From: J054 sp963850255 | Lineage (GTDB): Bacteria; Pseudomonadota; Gammaproteobacteria; Steroidobacterales; GCA-2729495 | Direction of reading: 5' to 3' | Length of the DNA: 64,000 nt | NCBI GenBank assembly: GCA_963850255.1 | Contig: CAWKLL010000039.1 | Location: 1 to 64,000, forward strand | In this document: positions 44,724 to 53,223 of the stretch, piece by piece | Position numbering within the stretch: the first letter of the stretch is position 1 | How the letters are laid out: the number at the start of each line of letters is the position of its first letter | Made by a program: the position numbers and the translations under genes | The notes under the pieces: model-generated | Database searches by the model: none | Seen by the model: the letters and a program-made list of their open reading frames with translations, nothing else | What the model was told of the DNA's origin: nothing

Positions 44724-45938
44724 ATGGCCGAAATAGCAGTCAAACAAAGTCCCTTTAGCTGGGAAGGCACAGATTCCCGTGGCAAACGGGTTAAAGGCAA
44801 AACCATTGCAGCTGACGAGGCGGCAGTACGTGCTGAATTGCGCCGCCAGGGCGTGGCGCCGATACGGGTGCGCAAGCAGTCGAGTTTGTTTCAGTCCAAG
44901 GGCACGGTCACGGCAGCAGATATTGCTATCTTCAGCCGCCAGCTTGCGACCATGCTGTCTGCCGGTATACCCCTGGTGCAGGCTTTCGAGATTGTTGGTT
45001 CCGGGCACGAAAACCCTGCCATGGCGGAGCTGATCCTGGCAGTAAAAGGCGACGTGGAAGGCGGTACGGCGCTCGCGGAAGCATTGGCCAAACATCCTTT
45101 ACATTTCGATGATCTGTTTGTGAACCTGGTGGAAGCCGGGGAACAGGCGGGTGCACTGGAGACTTTGCTCGACAAGATCGCCACCTACAAGGAAAAAACC
45201 GAGGCCATCAAGAAAAAGATCAAGAAGGCCCTGTTCTATCCGGCGGCGGTTTTGGTCGTCGCGCTGGTGGTGACAACCATCCTGCTGATTTTTGTTATTC
45301 CCGAGTTCGAGAATCTGTTCCAGGGCTTCGGCGCTGACCTGCCGGCCTTTACGCGCGTGGTAATCAGTCTGTCTGAATTTATGCGTAGCCAGGGCTGGCT
45401 GGTCCTGGGCGGCATAATCGGGTTTGTCGTAGGCTACCTGTGGCTGAAAAAACGCTCCCGGCGGATGCGTGAAATTCAGGACAAAATCGCGTTGAAAATG
45501 CCTATTATCGGCTCGATTCTGACCAAAGCCTCCATTGCGCGTTTCGCCCGCACTTTGTCCACCATGTTCAGTGCCGGCGTCCCGCTGGTCGAGGCCCTGG
45601 ACTCCGTTGCCGGCGCTTGCGGTAACGTGGTCTACGAAAAAGCCGTGTTTGAGATGCGTGACGAAGTCTCAACGGGCCAGCGACTGCAGCGTGCCATGTA
45701 TAACACTGAGCTGTTCCCGAACATGGTGATCCAGATGATTGCGGTCGGCGAGGAGTCCGGCTCCCTTGATGAGATGTCTGCCAAGGTGGCCGACTTCTAC
45801 GAAGAAGATGTGGACAACGCCGTGGACAGCATGTCCAGCCTGCTGGAGCCCCTGATCATGGCGATCCTTGGCGTGCTGGTCGGCGGCCTGGTGGTGGCCA
45901 TGTACCTGCCTATCTTCAAGATGGGTGCAGTGGTCTGA
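44724..45938 (+). CDS. pilC: Type IV pilus inner membrane platform protein PilC
   Basis: A 404-residue polytopic protein with two related T2SSF halves: IFSRQLATMLSAGIPLVQAFEI and RFARTLSTMFSAGVPLVEALD, each followed by GEESGSL/GEQAGAL-type motifs and membrane helices (about 175-195, 225-245, 375-400). It anchors PilB at the inner membrane. 73 bp after pilB. Confidence 0.96.
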   Translation: MAEIAVKQSPFSWEGTDSRGKRVKGKTIAADEAAVRAELRRQGVAPIRVRKQSSLFQSKGTVTAADIAIFSRQLATMLSAGIPLVQAFEIVGSGHENPAMAELILAVKGDVEGGTALAEALAKHPLHFDDLFVNLVEAGEQAGALETLLDKIATYKEKTEAIKKKIKKALFYPAAVLVVALVVTTILLIFVIPEFENLFQGFGADLPAFTRVVISLSEFMRSQGWLVLGGIIGFVVGYLWLKKRSRRMREIQDKIALKMPIIGSILTKASIARFARTLSTMFSAGVPLVEALDSVAGACGNVVYEKAVFEMRDEVSTGQRLQRAMYNTELFPNMVIQMIAVGEESGSLDEMSAKVADFYEEDVDNAVDSMSSLLEPLIMAILGVLVGGLVVAMYLPIFKMGAVV

Positions 45939-46831
45939 TCAACCCGAAAATTTTCCTGATTGCGCCTTGGCTGTTTATTGGCCTGGCGACACTGTTCGGC
46001 CTGGTCATCGGCAGCTTCCTGAATGTCGTTATTTATCGATTGCCCATCATGCTGCAGCGTGAATGGCGCAGCCAAAGCCGGGAAGTGCTGACCGCCGAAG
46101 GTGTGCAACTACCCGTCGATGAAGCCGAAACGCCTTTCAACCTGGTTGAACCGCGTTCCGCCTGTCCCAACTGCAAGACAACCATCAAGGCCTGGCAGAA
46201 TATTCCCCTGCTCAGCTTTGTCTTGTTACGCGGACGATGCGGAGAGTGTGGCGAGAAAATTTCCTGGCGTTATCCGATCGTTGAACTCACCACCGGTCTG
46301 CTTTCCGGCCTGGTGGCCTGGCATTTCGGCTTTGGCGTACAGGCTTTCGGCGCCTTGGCCCTGACCTGGGCTCTGGTCGGATTGACCATGATCGACCTGG
46401 ATACACAACTGCTGCCGGACGTCATTACCCTGCCACTGCTATGGCTGGGGCTGGGGTTTGCATTGTTGTTCCCTGCCCCTGAAGGCTTTACCAGTCTGTC
46501 GGATGCGGTGATTGGCGCTATCGGCGGCTACCTGAGTTTGTGGACCGTCTATCACCTGTTTCGCCTGGTCACCGGCAAGGAAGGCATGGGCTACGGCGAT
46601 TTCAAACTATTTGCCGCCCTCGGCGCCTGGCTGGGCTGGCAAATGCTGTTCCCGATAATTCTGCTGTCGGCGCTGGTCGGCGCAATTACCGGAATCACCA
46701 TGATCCTGTTGCGCGGGCGCGATCGCCAGTTACCCATTCCATTCGGACCGTTCCTGGCCGCCGCGGGTTTTGTTGCGCTGCTATGGGGCGAACCACTGGT
46801 AGAGCGCTACCTCCAGATCTCGGGGCTTTGA
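45935..46831 (+). CDS. pilD: Prepilin peptidase / N-methyltransferase PilD
   Basis: Aspartyl protease that cleaves and N-methylates prepilins. The first helix ending GSFLNVVIYRLP, the cytoplasmic four-Cys zinc domain (CPNC, CGEC), and the two catalytic Asp motifs (DLDTQLLPD and GYGDFK) are intact; about eight helices. The conserved N-terminus has no ATG, GTG or TTG in frame: the only options are CTG 45935, overlapping the pilC stop, or ATC/ATT just after. TTG 46040 would delete the first helix. I use CTG 45935 (298 residues); an indel hiding the real start is possible. Confidence 0.88.
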   Translation: MINPKIFLIAPWLFIGLATLFGLVIGSFLNVVIYRLPIMLQREWRSQSREVLTAEGVQLPVDEAETPFNLVEPRSACPNCKTTIKAWQNIPLLSFVLLRGRCGECGEKISWRYPIVELTTGLLSGLVAWHFGFGVQAFGALALTWALVGLTMIDLDTQLLPDVITLPLLWLGLGFALLFPAPEGFTSLSDAVIGAIGGYLSLWTVYHLFRLVTGKEGMGYGDFKLFAALGAWLGWQMLFPIILLSALVGAITGITMILLRGRDRQLPIPFGPFLAAAGFVALLWGEPLVERYLQISGL

Positions 46832-46832
46832 G

Positions 46833-47453
46833 ATGGACCACAGGTCGCCGGGATTCCGGGTTGGCCTGACCGGCGGGATCGCCAGCGGTAAGAGCCTGGT
46901 GGCCGGGCTGTTTGCTGATCTGGGCGTGCCGGTGATTGATACGGACCAGGTAGCACGCGAAGTCGTCGAACCTGGCCAGCCGGCCCTGGCAGCAATCGTA
47001 GAAAGATTCGGCCCGGACATTCTGCAGCCGGATGGCAGACTCGACCGGCGACGGCTGCGCGAACTGATTTTCACCGATGACGTCGAACGCGCTGCGCTTG
47101 AGGCGATTCTGCATCCGGTTATTCGCGCTCGCAGCCTGGAACAGGCGCAGAGCGCCGGCGGCAGCTATCAACTACTGGTGGTGCCGCTGCTGGTGGAAAC
47201 AGACTTTACTGCCCTGGTAGACAGGGTGTTGGTCGTAGATTGCCCCGAGCCGCTGCAACTCGAGCGACTGCTGGCACGTGACGCTGAAAACCCGCGCCAG
47301 GCAGCGCGCATGATTGCCGCTCAGCTGCCGCGTAGCGAGCGTCTCAAGGTCGCCGATGACATTATCGATAACAGTGGCGATATCGCCAGCACGCGGCATC
47401 AGGTGGAGAAACTTCACCGGCGCTACCTGGCCATCGCCGCCAGCAGCAAATAG
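46833..47453 (+). CDS. coaE: Dephospho-CoA kinase
   Basis: A 206-residue P-loop kinase for the last step of coenzyme A synthesis. Walker A GLTGGIASGKS (about 11-21), the DTDQVAREVVEPG acceptor-binding segment, and LLVVPLLVET are typical. Starts one base after the pilD stop, the standard pilD-coaE arrangement. Confidence 0.96.
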   Translation: MDHRSPGFRVGLTGGIASGKSLVAGLFADLGVPVIDTDQVAREVVEPGQPALAAIVERFGPDILQPDGRLDRRRLRELIFTDDVERAALEAILHPVIRARSLEQAQSAGGSYQLLVVPLLVETDFTALVDRVLVVDCPEPLQLERLLARDAENPRQAARMIAAQLPRSERLKVADDIIDNSGDIASTRHQVEKLHRRYLAIAASSK

Positions 47454-47593
47454 GACACGGTTTGCGGGTCATTGCGGGGTCGCCCCCCGGTAGCGCAGAA
47501 TAGACGCATGATCCACGCCGACAATCACGGGCTCGCCGGCGCATGAATCCAGACGCTGAGCCAAAGCCGAGGTCTGCTGACCAGGTGCCCGAC

Positions 47594-48346
47594 ATGGTTT
47601 ACGAACAGCCGCTAAATGAGCGGCTGAGAACCTTTCTGCGCCTTGAGTTTCTCTATCGTCAGCTGCGTTACCACCTCGATCAGAGTTCGCCCTGGGATAG
47701 CCGCGCGACGATTACCAGCATGCTGGATATTATCGCCATACTGACCCGCGGCGATGTCCGCAGCGACGTACTAAAAGAACTGGAGCGCCAGCTGACGACC
47801 TTTGATCAGCTTCAAAACCGCCCGCAGGTAGATGGTCGTCGCCTTGAAGGAATCCTGCGTAATTTGCGTCAGCATCGCCAGGTGCTGTCCCAGGTTGCAC
47901 CACAGTACTTGATGCTGCTTCGCGAAAACGAGTTTCTCAATGCCATCAAGCATCGCAGCGCCATTCCCGGAGGCACCTGCGAGTTCGATCTTCCTGACTA
48001 CACCCATTGGCTGCGTCAGCCCGAGGCCCGTCGAAAAAGCGATGTGGAACATTGGCTGGGCGGCTTGCAACCGCTGTGTGAGGGTCTGGCGGAACTGCTC
48101 TGGCTGATGCGCGCCGGCAGTGGCAGCAGCAACCATGTGGCCACGAATGGTTTCTTCCAGCATAGCCTGGGCCGCGATACGCACTGCAATATGTTGCGCG
48201 TATTGCTACCGGACGATACCACTATCTACCCGGAAATCAGCGCCAGCCAGCACCGCTTTTCAGTGCGTTTCATGCATTGGTCTGATGTGGCGACGCGCGC
48301 GGTACAGGTGGATGAGGACGTTAGCTTCGAACTGCAGCTCTGCTAA
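47594..48346 (+). CDS. zapD: Cell division protein ZapD
   Basis: FtsZ-ring cross-linking protein. VYEQPLNERLRTFLRLEFLYRQL and the C-terminal GCxMLRVLLP/YPEISASQHRFSVRFM-type beta region match the family. I use ATG 47594 (250 residues), with an AGG about eight bases upstream; ATG 47543 adds 17 residues and lacks a ribosome site. Follows coaE by 140 bp and overlaps the mutT 3' end by 26 bp (convergent). The yacG gene often found here is absent. Confidence 0.93.
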   Translation: MVYEQPLNERLRTFLRLEFLYRQLRYHLDQSSPWDSRATITSMLDIIAILTRGDVRSDVLKELERQLTTFDQLQNRPQVDGRRLEGILRNLRQHRQVLSQVAPQYLMLLRENEFLNAIKHRSAIPGGTCEFDLPDYTHWLRQPEARRKSDVEHWLGGLQPLCEGLAELLWLMRAGSGSSNHVATNGFFQHSLGRDTHCNMLRVLLPDDTTIYPEISASQHRFSVRFMHWSDVATRAVQVDEDVSFELQLC

Positions 48347-48731
48347 GCAGCAAGGCCTCGATAATCGGCGCATCGGCCGGCAACAAATTACTGTTATGTA
48401 ATTCTTCCGCAGCCACCCAGCGTATCGGCTGACCTTCCAGGCCGCTCGGTTCGCCCACATAACGATGCACGCGAAACACCCGCAAAACCACGTCACGCTC
48501 GGGATAGGTATGCCGATACCCGATTAACGGCGCGGCCTTGAGGACAGATATCCCCAGTTCTTCCTCGAGCTCTCTATCCAGGGCGGCCCGAGCAGATTCT
48601 CCGTCACGGACCTTGCCACCAGGAAACTCCCAGAAGCCGCCGGCATGCTTGTCTTCAGGCCGACGGGCGATCAGTACCGTGCCATCAGAGGCTTCGATAA
48701 CACCCGCAGCAACGACGATTTCCTCGCGCAT
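48321..48731 (-). CDS. mutT: MutT-like Nudix hydrolase (8-oxo-dGTP diphosphatase)
   Basis: A 136-residue Nudix enzyme. The box G-x5-E-x7-REL-x-EELG is complete in GKVRDGESARAALDRELEEELGI, with FWEFPGG before it. By context after secA it is the classical MutT, which removes 8-oxo-dGTP; other Nudix substrates cannot be excluded from sequence alone. Confidence 0.9.
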   Translation of the reverse strand: MREEIVVAAGVIEASDGTVLIARRPEDKHAGGFWEFPGGKVRDGESARAALDRELEEELGISVLKAAPLIGYRHTYPERDVVLRVFRVHRYVGEPSGLEGQPIRWVAAEELHNSNLLPADAPIIEALLLSRAAVRS

Positions 48732-48747
48732 GTTCAGGCCTTACCGG

Positions 48748-51520
48748 CTAGGCAATGCGGCCGTGGCAGTGCTTGAACTTCTTGCCAGAACCGCAGGGAC
48801 AGGCCTCATTGCGACCTACTTTGCGTTCGCCGCGCACAAACGGTGTCGGCGAATCGTCACTGGCCTGCGGTGGTGGTGGCGGCGGCACTCCGCGGGCCTG
48901 CCCTGCAGGGCTGGCGCTACCCGCAGCGGCGGCCGGCGCCGGCGCTGCGGCAATGGCTGACGGGGCATCGGCATGGCGCGCTTCGATCTTGCCGGCCGGA
49001 CGACGCTTTTCTACGGCAGCAACATCTTCCTGGCTCTGCAGTTGCGCCCTGGACAGAATACTTGCCACACCGTGCTTGACCTGGTCCAGCATCGCACTGA
49101 ACATTTCAAAAGCTTCGCGTTTATATTCCTGCTTCGGGTTCTTCTGCGCATAACCGCGCAGATGAATACCCTGGCGTAAATAGTCGAGACCAGCCAGGTG
49201 CTCCTTCCAGTGCATATCCAGCTGGTTGAGCATCACGACCTTCTCGAATTCGCGCATAATTTCAGCGCCAATATTTTTAACTTTCTCTTCGTAGCGCTGG
49301 TCTATTTCTTCGACCAGATAGGCATTGAATGTCTCCAGGTCGGCAGCTTCTGCCTGGTTGAGCCAACGCTGAAGGTCAAGATCGGCGCCAAACTCCGTGC
49401 GTAAGGCCAACTCCAGACCGGAAAGATCCCATTCTTCGGCAGTGGTAGCGGGATCGATATGATCAGCGACCACGCCGCCGACCACTTCCGCCCGAATTCC
49501 CGCAATGGCGTCAGAAATATCCTCGGACGCCATGAGTTCGTTGCGCTGCTGATAAATCACGCGACGCTGATCATTGGCCACATCGTCGTATTCGAGCAAG
49601 GCTTTACGCGCATCAAAGTTATGTGCTTCAACCTTGCGTTGCGCCCGCTCAATCTGACGCGTGAGCAACGGGCTCTCGATCGCCTCGCCTTCGCGCATGC
49701 CGACGCGGGTCAACAAGTTCTTAGTGCGCTCGGGATCACCGAATATGCGCATCAAATTGTCTTCCATCGACAGGTAGAAGCGACTGGAGCCCGGGTCGCC
49801 CTGGCGGCCTGCACGACCCGCTTAGCTGATTATCGATGCGCCGGGATTCATGTCTTTCGGTGCCGATAATGCGCAGACCACCCGCGTCCAGCACTTGCTG
49901 GTGACGTTGCGCCCATTCCTCACGGTGATTTAGCAGATCGTTTTCGCCGGTATCTTCACCGAGGGCTAGCAGTTCGGCCTCAAGATTTCCGCCTAACACG
50001 ATATCCGTGCCTCGGCCGGCCATATTGGTTGCGATGGTGACGCTGCCGGGGCGACCTGCGTCAATAACGATCTGCGCCTCACGTTCATGCTGCTTGGCGT
50101 TCAGCACCTCATGCTTTACCGCGGCTTTTTTGAGCGCGGCGGACAGGAACTCGGACGTTTCAATGGAGGTTGTGCCCACCAGCACCGGCTGCTGGCGTTC
50201 CCGGCAATCCTTAATATCCTCAATAATGGCTTCGAACTTATCTTTCTGGTTGAGATAGACCAGGTCGGGCTGGTCATCGCGAACCATATCCCGATGAGTG
50301 GGGATTACCACGACTTCAAGTCCGTAAATCTGCTGAAACTCAAAGGCCTCGGTGTCTGCAGTACCCGTCATTCCGGACAGTTTTTCGTAAAGTCGAAAAT
50401 AGTTCTGGAAAGTGATCGAAGCGACGGTCTGATTTTCTTCCTTAACCCGCACGCCTTCCTTGGCTTCGATGGCCTGGTGCAGTCCATCGGACCAACGTCG
50501 CCCGGGCATGGTGCGGCCGGTGAATTCGTCAACAATCACAATTTCGCCATCGTTGACGACATAGTCAACGTCACGTTTGAACAGTGCGTGGGCACGCATA
50601 GCAGCGGTCAAATGATGCACCAGGCGAATATTGGCGGCGTCGTAGAGGCTCTCGCCAGCTTGCAGCAGACCATGTCCGAGCATCAATTCTTCGACGCGTT
50701 GATGGCCGTCCTCGGTCAGATAGGCTTGCTTACCTTTCTCATCGACACTGAATTCGCCCGGACCGTCTTCCTCTTTCTGCTGTGTGAGCTGCGGAATCAG
50801 CTTGTTGATAGACACATAGAGTTCTGACAACTCATCGGACGGACCAGAAATAATCAGCGGTGTGCGTGCCTCATCAATGAGAATGGAATCCACCTCATCG
50901 ACCACGGCAAAATTTAACTGCCGCTGCATCTGGTCCGGCTGATGCAAGGCGAGATTATCGCGCAGGTAGTCAAAACCAAATTCGTTATTGGTGCCGTAGG
51001 TAATGTCGGCCGCATAGGCCTCGCGCTTCTCTGCCGGTGTCTGGCCGCTGCGGATCACGCCAACCCGCAGACCAAGGAATTCATACACCGGCGCCATCCA
51101 GGCAGCATCTCGCTGCGCCAGGTAGTCATTGACGGTTACGATATGCACGCCCTTGCCGGTCAGCGCGTTCAGGGAGGCAGGCAGCGTCGCAACCAGGGTC
51201 TTACCCTCACCGGTGCGCATCTCGGCAATCTTGCCCTGATGCAGTGTCATACCGCCCATCAGCTGCACATCGAAATGTCGTAAGCCCAGCGTTCGCTGAG
51301 AGGCTTCACGCACTAGCGCAAAGACTTCCGGAATGAATGTATCCAGTTCGGCGCCGCCAGCCAGCTGCTCGCGGATCGCCATAGCGCGATCACGTAGCTC
51401 GCCATCGCTGAGTGCCTGCAACTCTTCTTCCATGGCGTTGATGCGCGCCACCAACTTGCCGTAGCCCTTGACCAGGCGCTGATTGCGGCTGCCGAAGAGT
51501 TTGGTCAGAAATTTGGCCAA
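48748..51520 (-). CDS. secA: Protein translocase ATPase SecA (reading frame broken)
   Basis: Essential motor of Sec secretion. NBD1 with MRTGEGKTLVA and DEVDSILIDEARTPLIISG, the PPXD, NBD2 with GTTSIETSE and MAGRGTDIVLGG, scaffold and C-terminal zinc motif CPCGSGKKFKHCH are recognised. The frame is lost inside the IDNQL-SGRAGRQGDPGSSRFYLS motif: removing one G of the GGG at 49817-49819 restores it and gives 923 residues. An essential gene broken in its most conserved motif argues strongly for an assembly insertion. Between the M23 peptidase and mutT. Confidence 0.93.
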
Positions 51521-51638
51521 AACCCACTATCTCCCATCGCACTAGGGGCCCGACCCGAAAGCCGCGCCAACAACAAAGCCCGTTATTCTACGGTGTCTCA
51601 GCAGGAATTGGACCCAGAGGAGGCCGGATTGCGAGCCA

Positions 51639-51657
51639 GGCGGCCAGGACGGCCGCC
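51639..51657 (-). other. Hairpin between the M23 peptidase gene and secA
   Basis: Perfect 7-bp inverted repeat GGCGGCC-GTCCT-GGCCGCC, 20 bp after the M23 stop on the minus strand. No T-run follows, so at best a partial attenuator between the peptidase gene and secA. Confidence 0.35.
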
Positions 51658-51676
51658 AAAGCCGTCGGGGGACAGA

Positions 51677-52600
51677 TCAGCTGGTCTGGCGAATATGCCT
51701 GACGGGGTCTACCGGACGGCCCAGGTGCCACACTTCAAAGTGCAGGTTGGGGCCAGTCGCGCGGCCCGTGGAACCCATCAAGCCAATGGTCTGACCGGGT
51801 TGCACGTAGTCGCCAACAGCAACAAAGTTTTCCTGGTTATGCGCGTAGCGGGTCACATAGCCGTTGCCGTGATTAATCTCGATCATCTGACCATAGCCGT
51901 AGCGGTCGCCCGCCCAGGTCACCACACCGGCGCCGACTGCAACAATCTCGCTGCCGGCCTTACCGGCGAAATCTACCCCACGGTGGGTCGCTGATTTGCC
52001 GGTGAAGGGGTCGGTGCGACGCCCAAAGGTACTCGACATCCAGCCAGATTTGACCGGGCGACCCTTGGGGTAGACGCGCTGATACAGCTTTCGATTCAGC
52101 AACAAGCCTTCAAGAACTCGCAGCTGCTGTTCCTGGTCACGCAGCTGCGTGCCGAGAGAATCAATGTCGGCCACCAGTCCGACCACCTGGTCACCGGTAG
52201 CCGATACCGCCAATTCTTCAGGACCACCGTAGGCCGGCACATTGTCGAAATCGAACTCGCCCTTTTCCAGATCCGCCATATCCGTGAGTCGGCGACCCAG
52301 GGCGTTAAGCCGGAATACATTGGCATTCAATTCGCCGACACGGATGGCCATCGCATCCATTTCTTCGCGCGCAGCGCCGTTTAAGGCAGCAAATTGTTTT
52401 TGTTGTTCAGCGAGAGTTTCGCTTAGCTGATTGAGCTCATCTACTGGCGCGGCATCGGCTGTTAGATCGCCGACCAGGAAGCCGGAGCCGAAGCCGAAGC
52501 CAGCTACCAGCATTACAAAACCAAAAAGAAATATCCCGAACGTGCCGGACAGGTTCAAATTACGGGAACGGCCCCCGCGACCAAACACGATGATATTCAT
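51677..52600 (-). CDS. Membrane-anchored M23 (LytM-type) peptidase
   Basis: A 307-residue envelope protein. One N-terminal membrane helix (about 18-45), a periplasmic coiled-coil region (about 55-165, rich in Glu/Gln/Leu), then an M23 zinc metallopeptidase domain with HRGVD (H-x3-D), the YGQMIEINHGNGYVTRYAHN segment and LHFEVW (H-x-H site). All metal ligands appear present, so it can be a cross-link endopeptidase rather than a degenerate activator. AAGGGC gives a ribosome site eight bases before ATG 52600. Its leader carries a GEMM-I riboswitch. Adjacent to secA, as related M23 genes are in many Gammaproteobacteria. Confidence 0.92.
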   Translation of the reverse strand: MNIIVFGRGGRSRNLNLSGTFGIFLFGFVMLVAGFGFGSGFLVGDLTADAAPVDELNQLSETLAEQQKQFAALNGAAREEMDAMAIRVGELNANVFRLNALGRRLTDMADLEKGEFDFDNVPAYGGPEELAVSATGDQVVGLVADIDSLGTQLRDQEQQLRVLEGLLLNRKLYQRVYPKGRPVKSGWMSSTFGRRTDPFTGKSATHRGVDFAGKAGSEIVAVGAGVVTWAGDRYGYGQMIEINHGNGYVTRYAHNQENFVAVGDYVQPGQTIGLMGSTGRATGPNLHFEVWHLGRPVDPVRHIRQTS

Positions 52601-52719
52601 GGATATGCCCTTATGCCGTGTTCTTCGTTACAGGCCGAAACGCAGATTTTGCGTGACCCACAGGCCCGCTCTGCATGCGCCGGGTCCCGCAACACGGCGT
52701 CAGAAATCCTCCGCAGCAA

Positions 52720-52802
52720 CATTCTGCAACCCCGCTATCGTAGATCTGCGTCCGTAGACCGGTGGCTTTGCGTCCCCACCTTTCGGCGGGTTTGCTCTTA
52801 AA
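52720..52802 (-). promoter_or_regulatory. GEMM-I cyclic dinucleotide riboswitch aptamer
   Basis: Read on the minus strand from about 52802, the leader contains GAGCAAACC, a short stem capped by a GAAA tetraloop (CGCC-GAAA-GGTG), GGGACGCAAAGCCACCGG, and later GATAGCGGGGTTGC. These are the conserved blocks of the class GEMM-I (c-di-GMP-I) aptamer in the right order and spacing. The base aligned with Vc2 G20 is A (GAGC instead of GGGC). The aptamer lies 120-200 nt before the M23 peptidase ATG on the same strand. Complementary segments downstream (52744-52751 with 52640-52647; 52691-52698 with 52615-52622) are interleaved and could form the switch. Confidence 0.92.
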
Positions 52803-52880
52803 ATCAAGATAAACTATGCCGATTGCCACCATGCAACACAAGGAACTGGTTCCAAAGTCAGAGGCTTTTTCCTAGAAATT

Positions 52881-53189
52881 ATGTCAACTAAGCAGCCCAA
52901 GTCATTGTCTGAAATTGTTTCCGGTGCTGGATCGCCCCTGCAGGACCTGGCGGCCAGAGCGGAAAAGCGCCTGGCCCTGGCCGAATTTTTGCGCAGAGGC
53001 CTGACAGAAGAACTGGCTGCCCACATTGTGGCGGCAAATATACATACGGATGGCTGCCTGGTCGTGCTGACGGACGCGCCAGAATGGGCAGCAAGATTGC
53101 GCTTTGAATCGGGCTTGTTATTGAGCCTGTGCCGGAAACAGCACCCCGAGGCAACTCACGCGAAGATAAGGGTCACCAGCGCAGGTTAG
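52881..53189 (+). CDS. DUF721 / DciA-like protein
   Basis: A 102-residue DUF721 protein (SLSEIVSGAGSPLQDLAARAEKRLALAEFLRRGL, then LVVLTDAPEWAARLRF). Members of this group include DciA, the loader-like partner of the replicative helicase in bacteria lacking DnaC. The KH-like core is present but short. It lies between lpxC and secA, where this gene is commonly found, and is divergent from the M23 peptidase and convergent with lpxC. Confidence 0.85.
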   Translation: MSTKQPKSLSEIVSGAGSPLQDLAARAEKRLALAEFLRRGLTEELAAHIVAANIHTDGCLVVLTDAPEWAARLRFESGLLLSLCRKQHPEATHAKIRVTSAG

Positions 53190-53223
53190 CCTGGCGAAAT
53201 GGCGACTGCCGCCAGCGACTCGG

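Noticed and set aside
49736..51520. A naturally split secA (two genes)
   Set aside because: The break is inside the conserved RGRAGRQGDPG motif and is repaired by removing one base; the second half lacks its own ribosome site.
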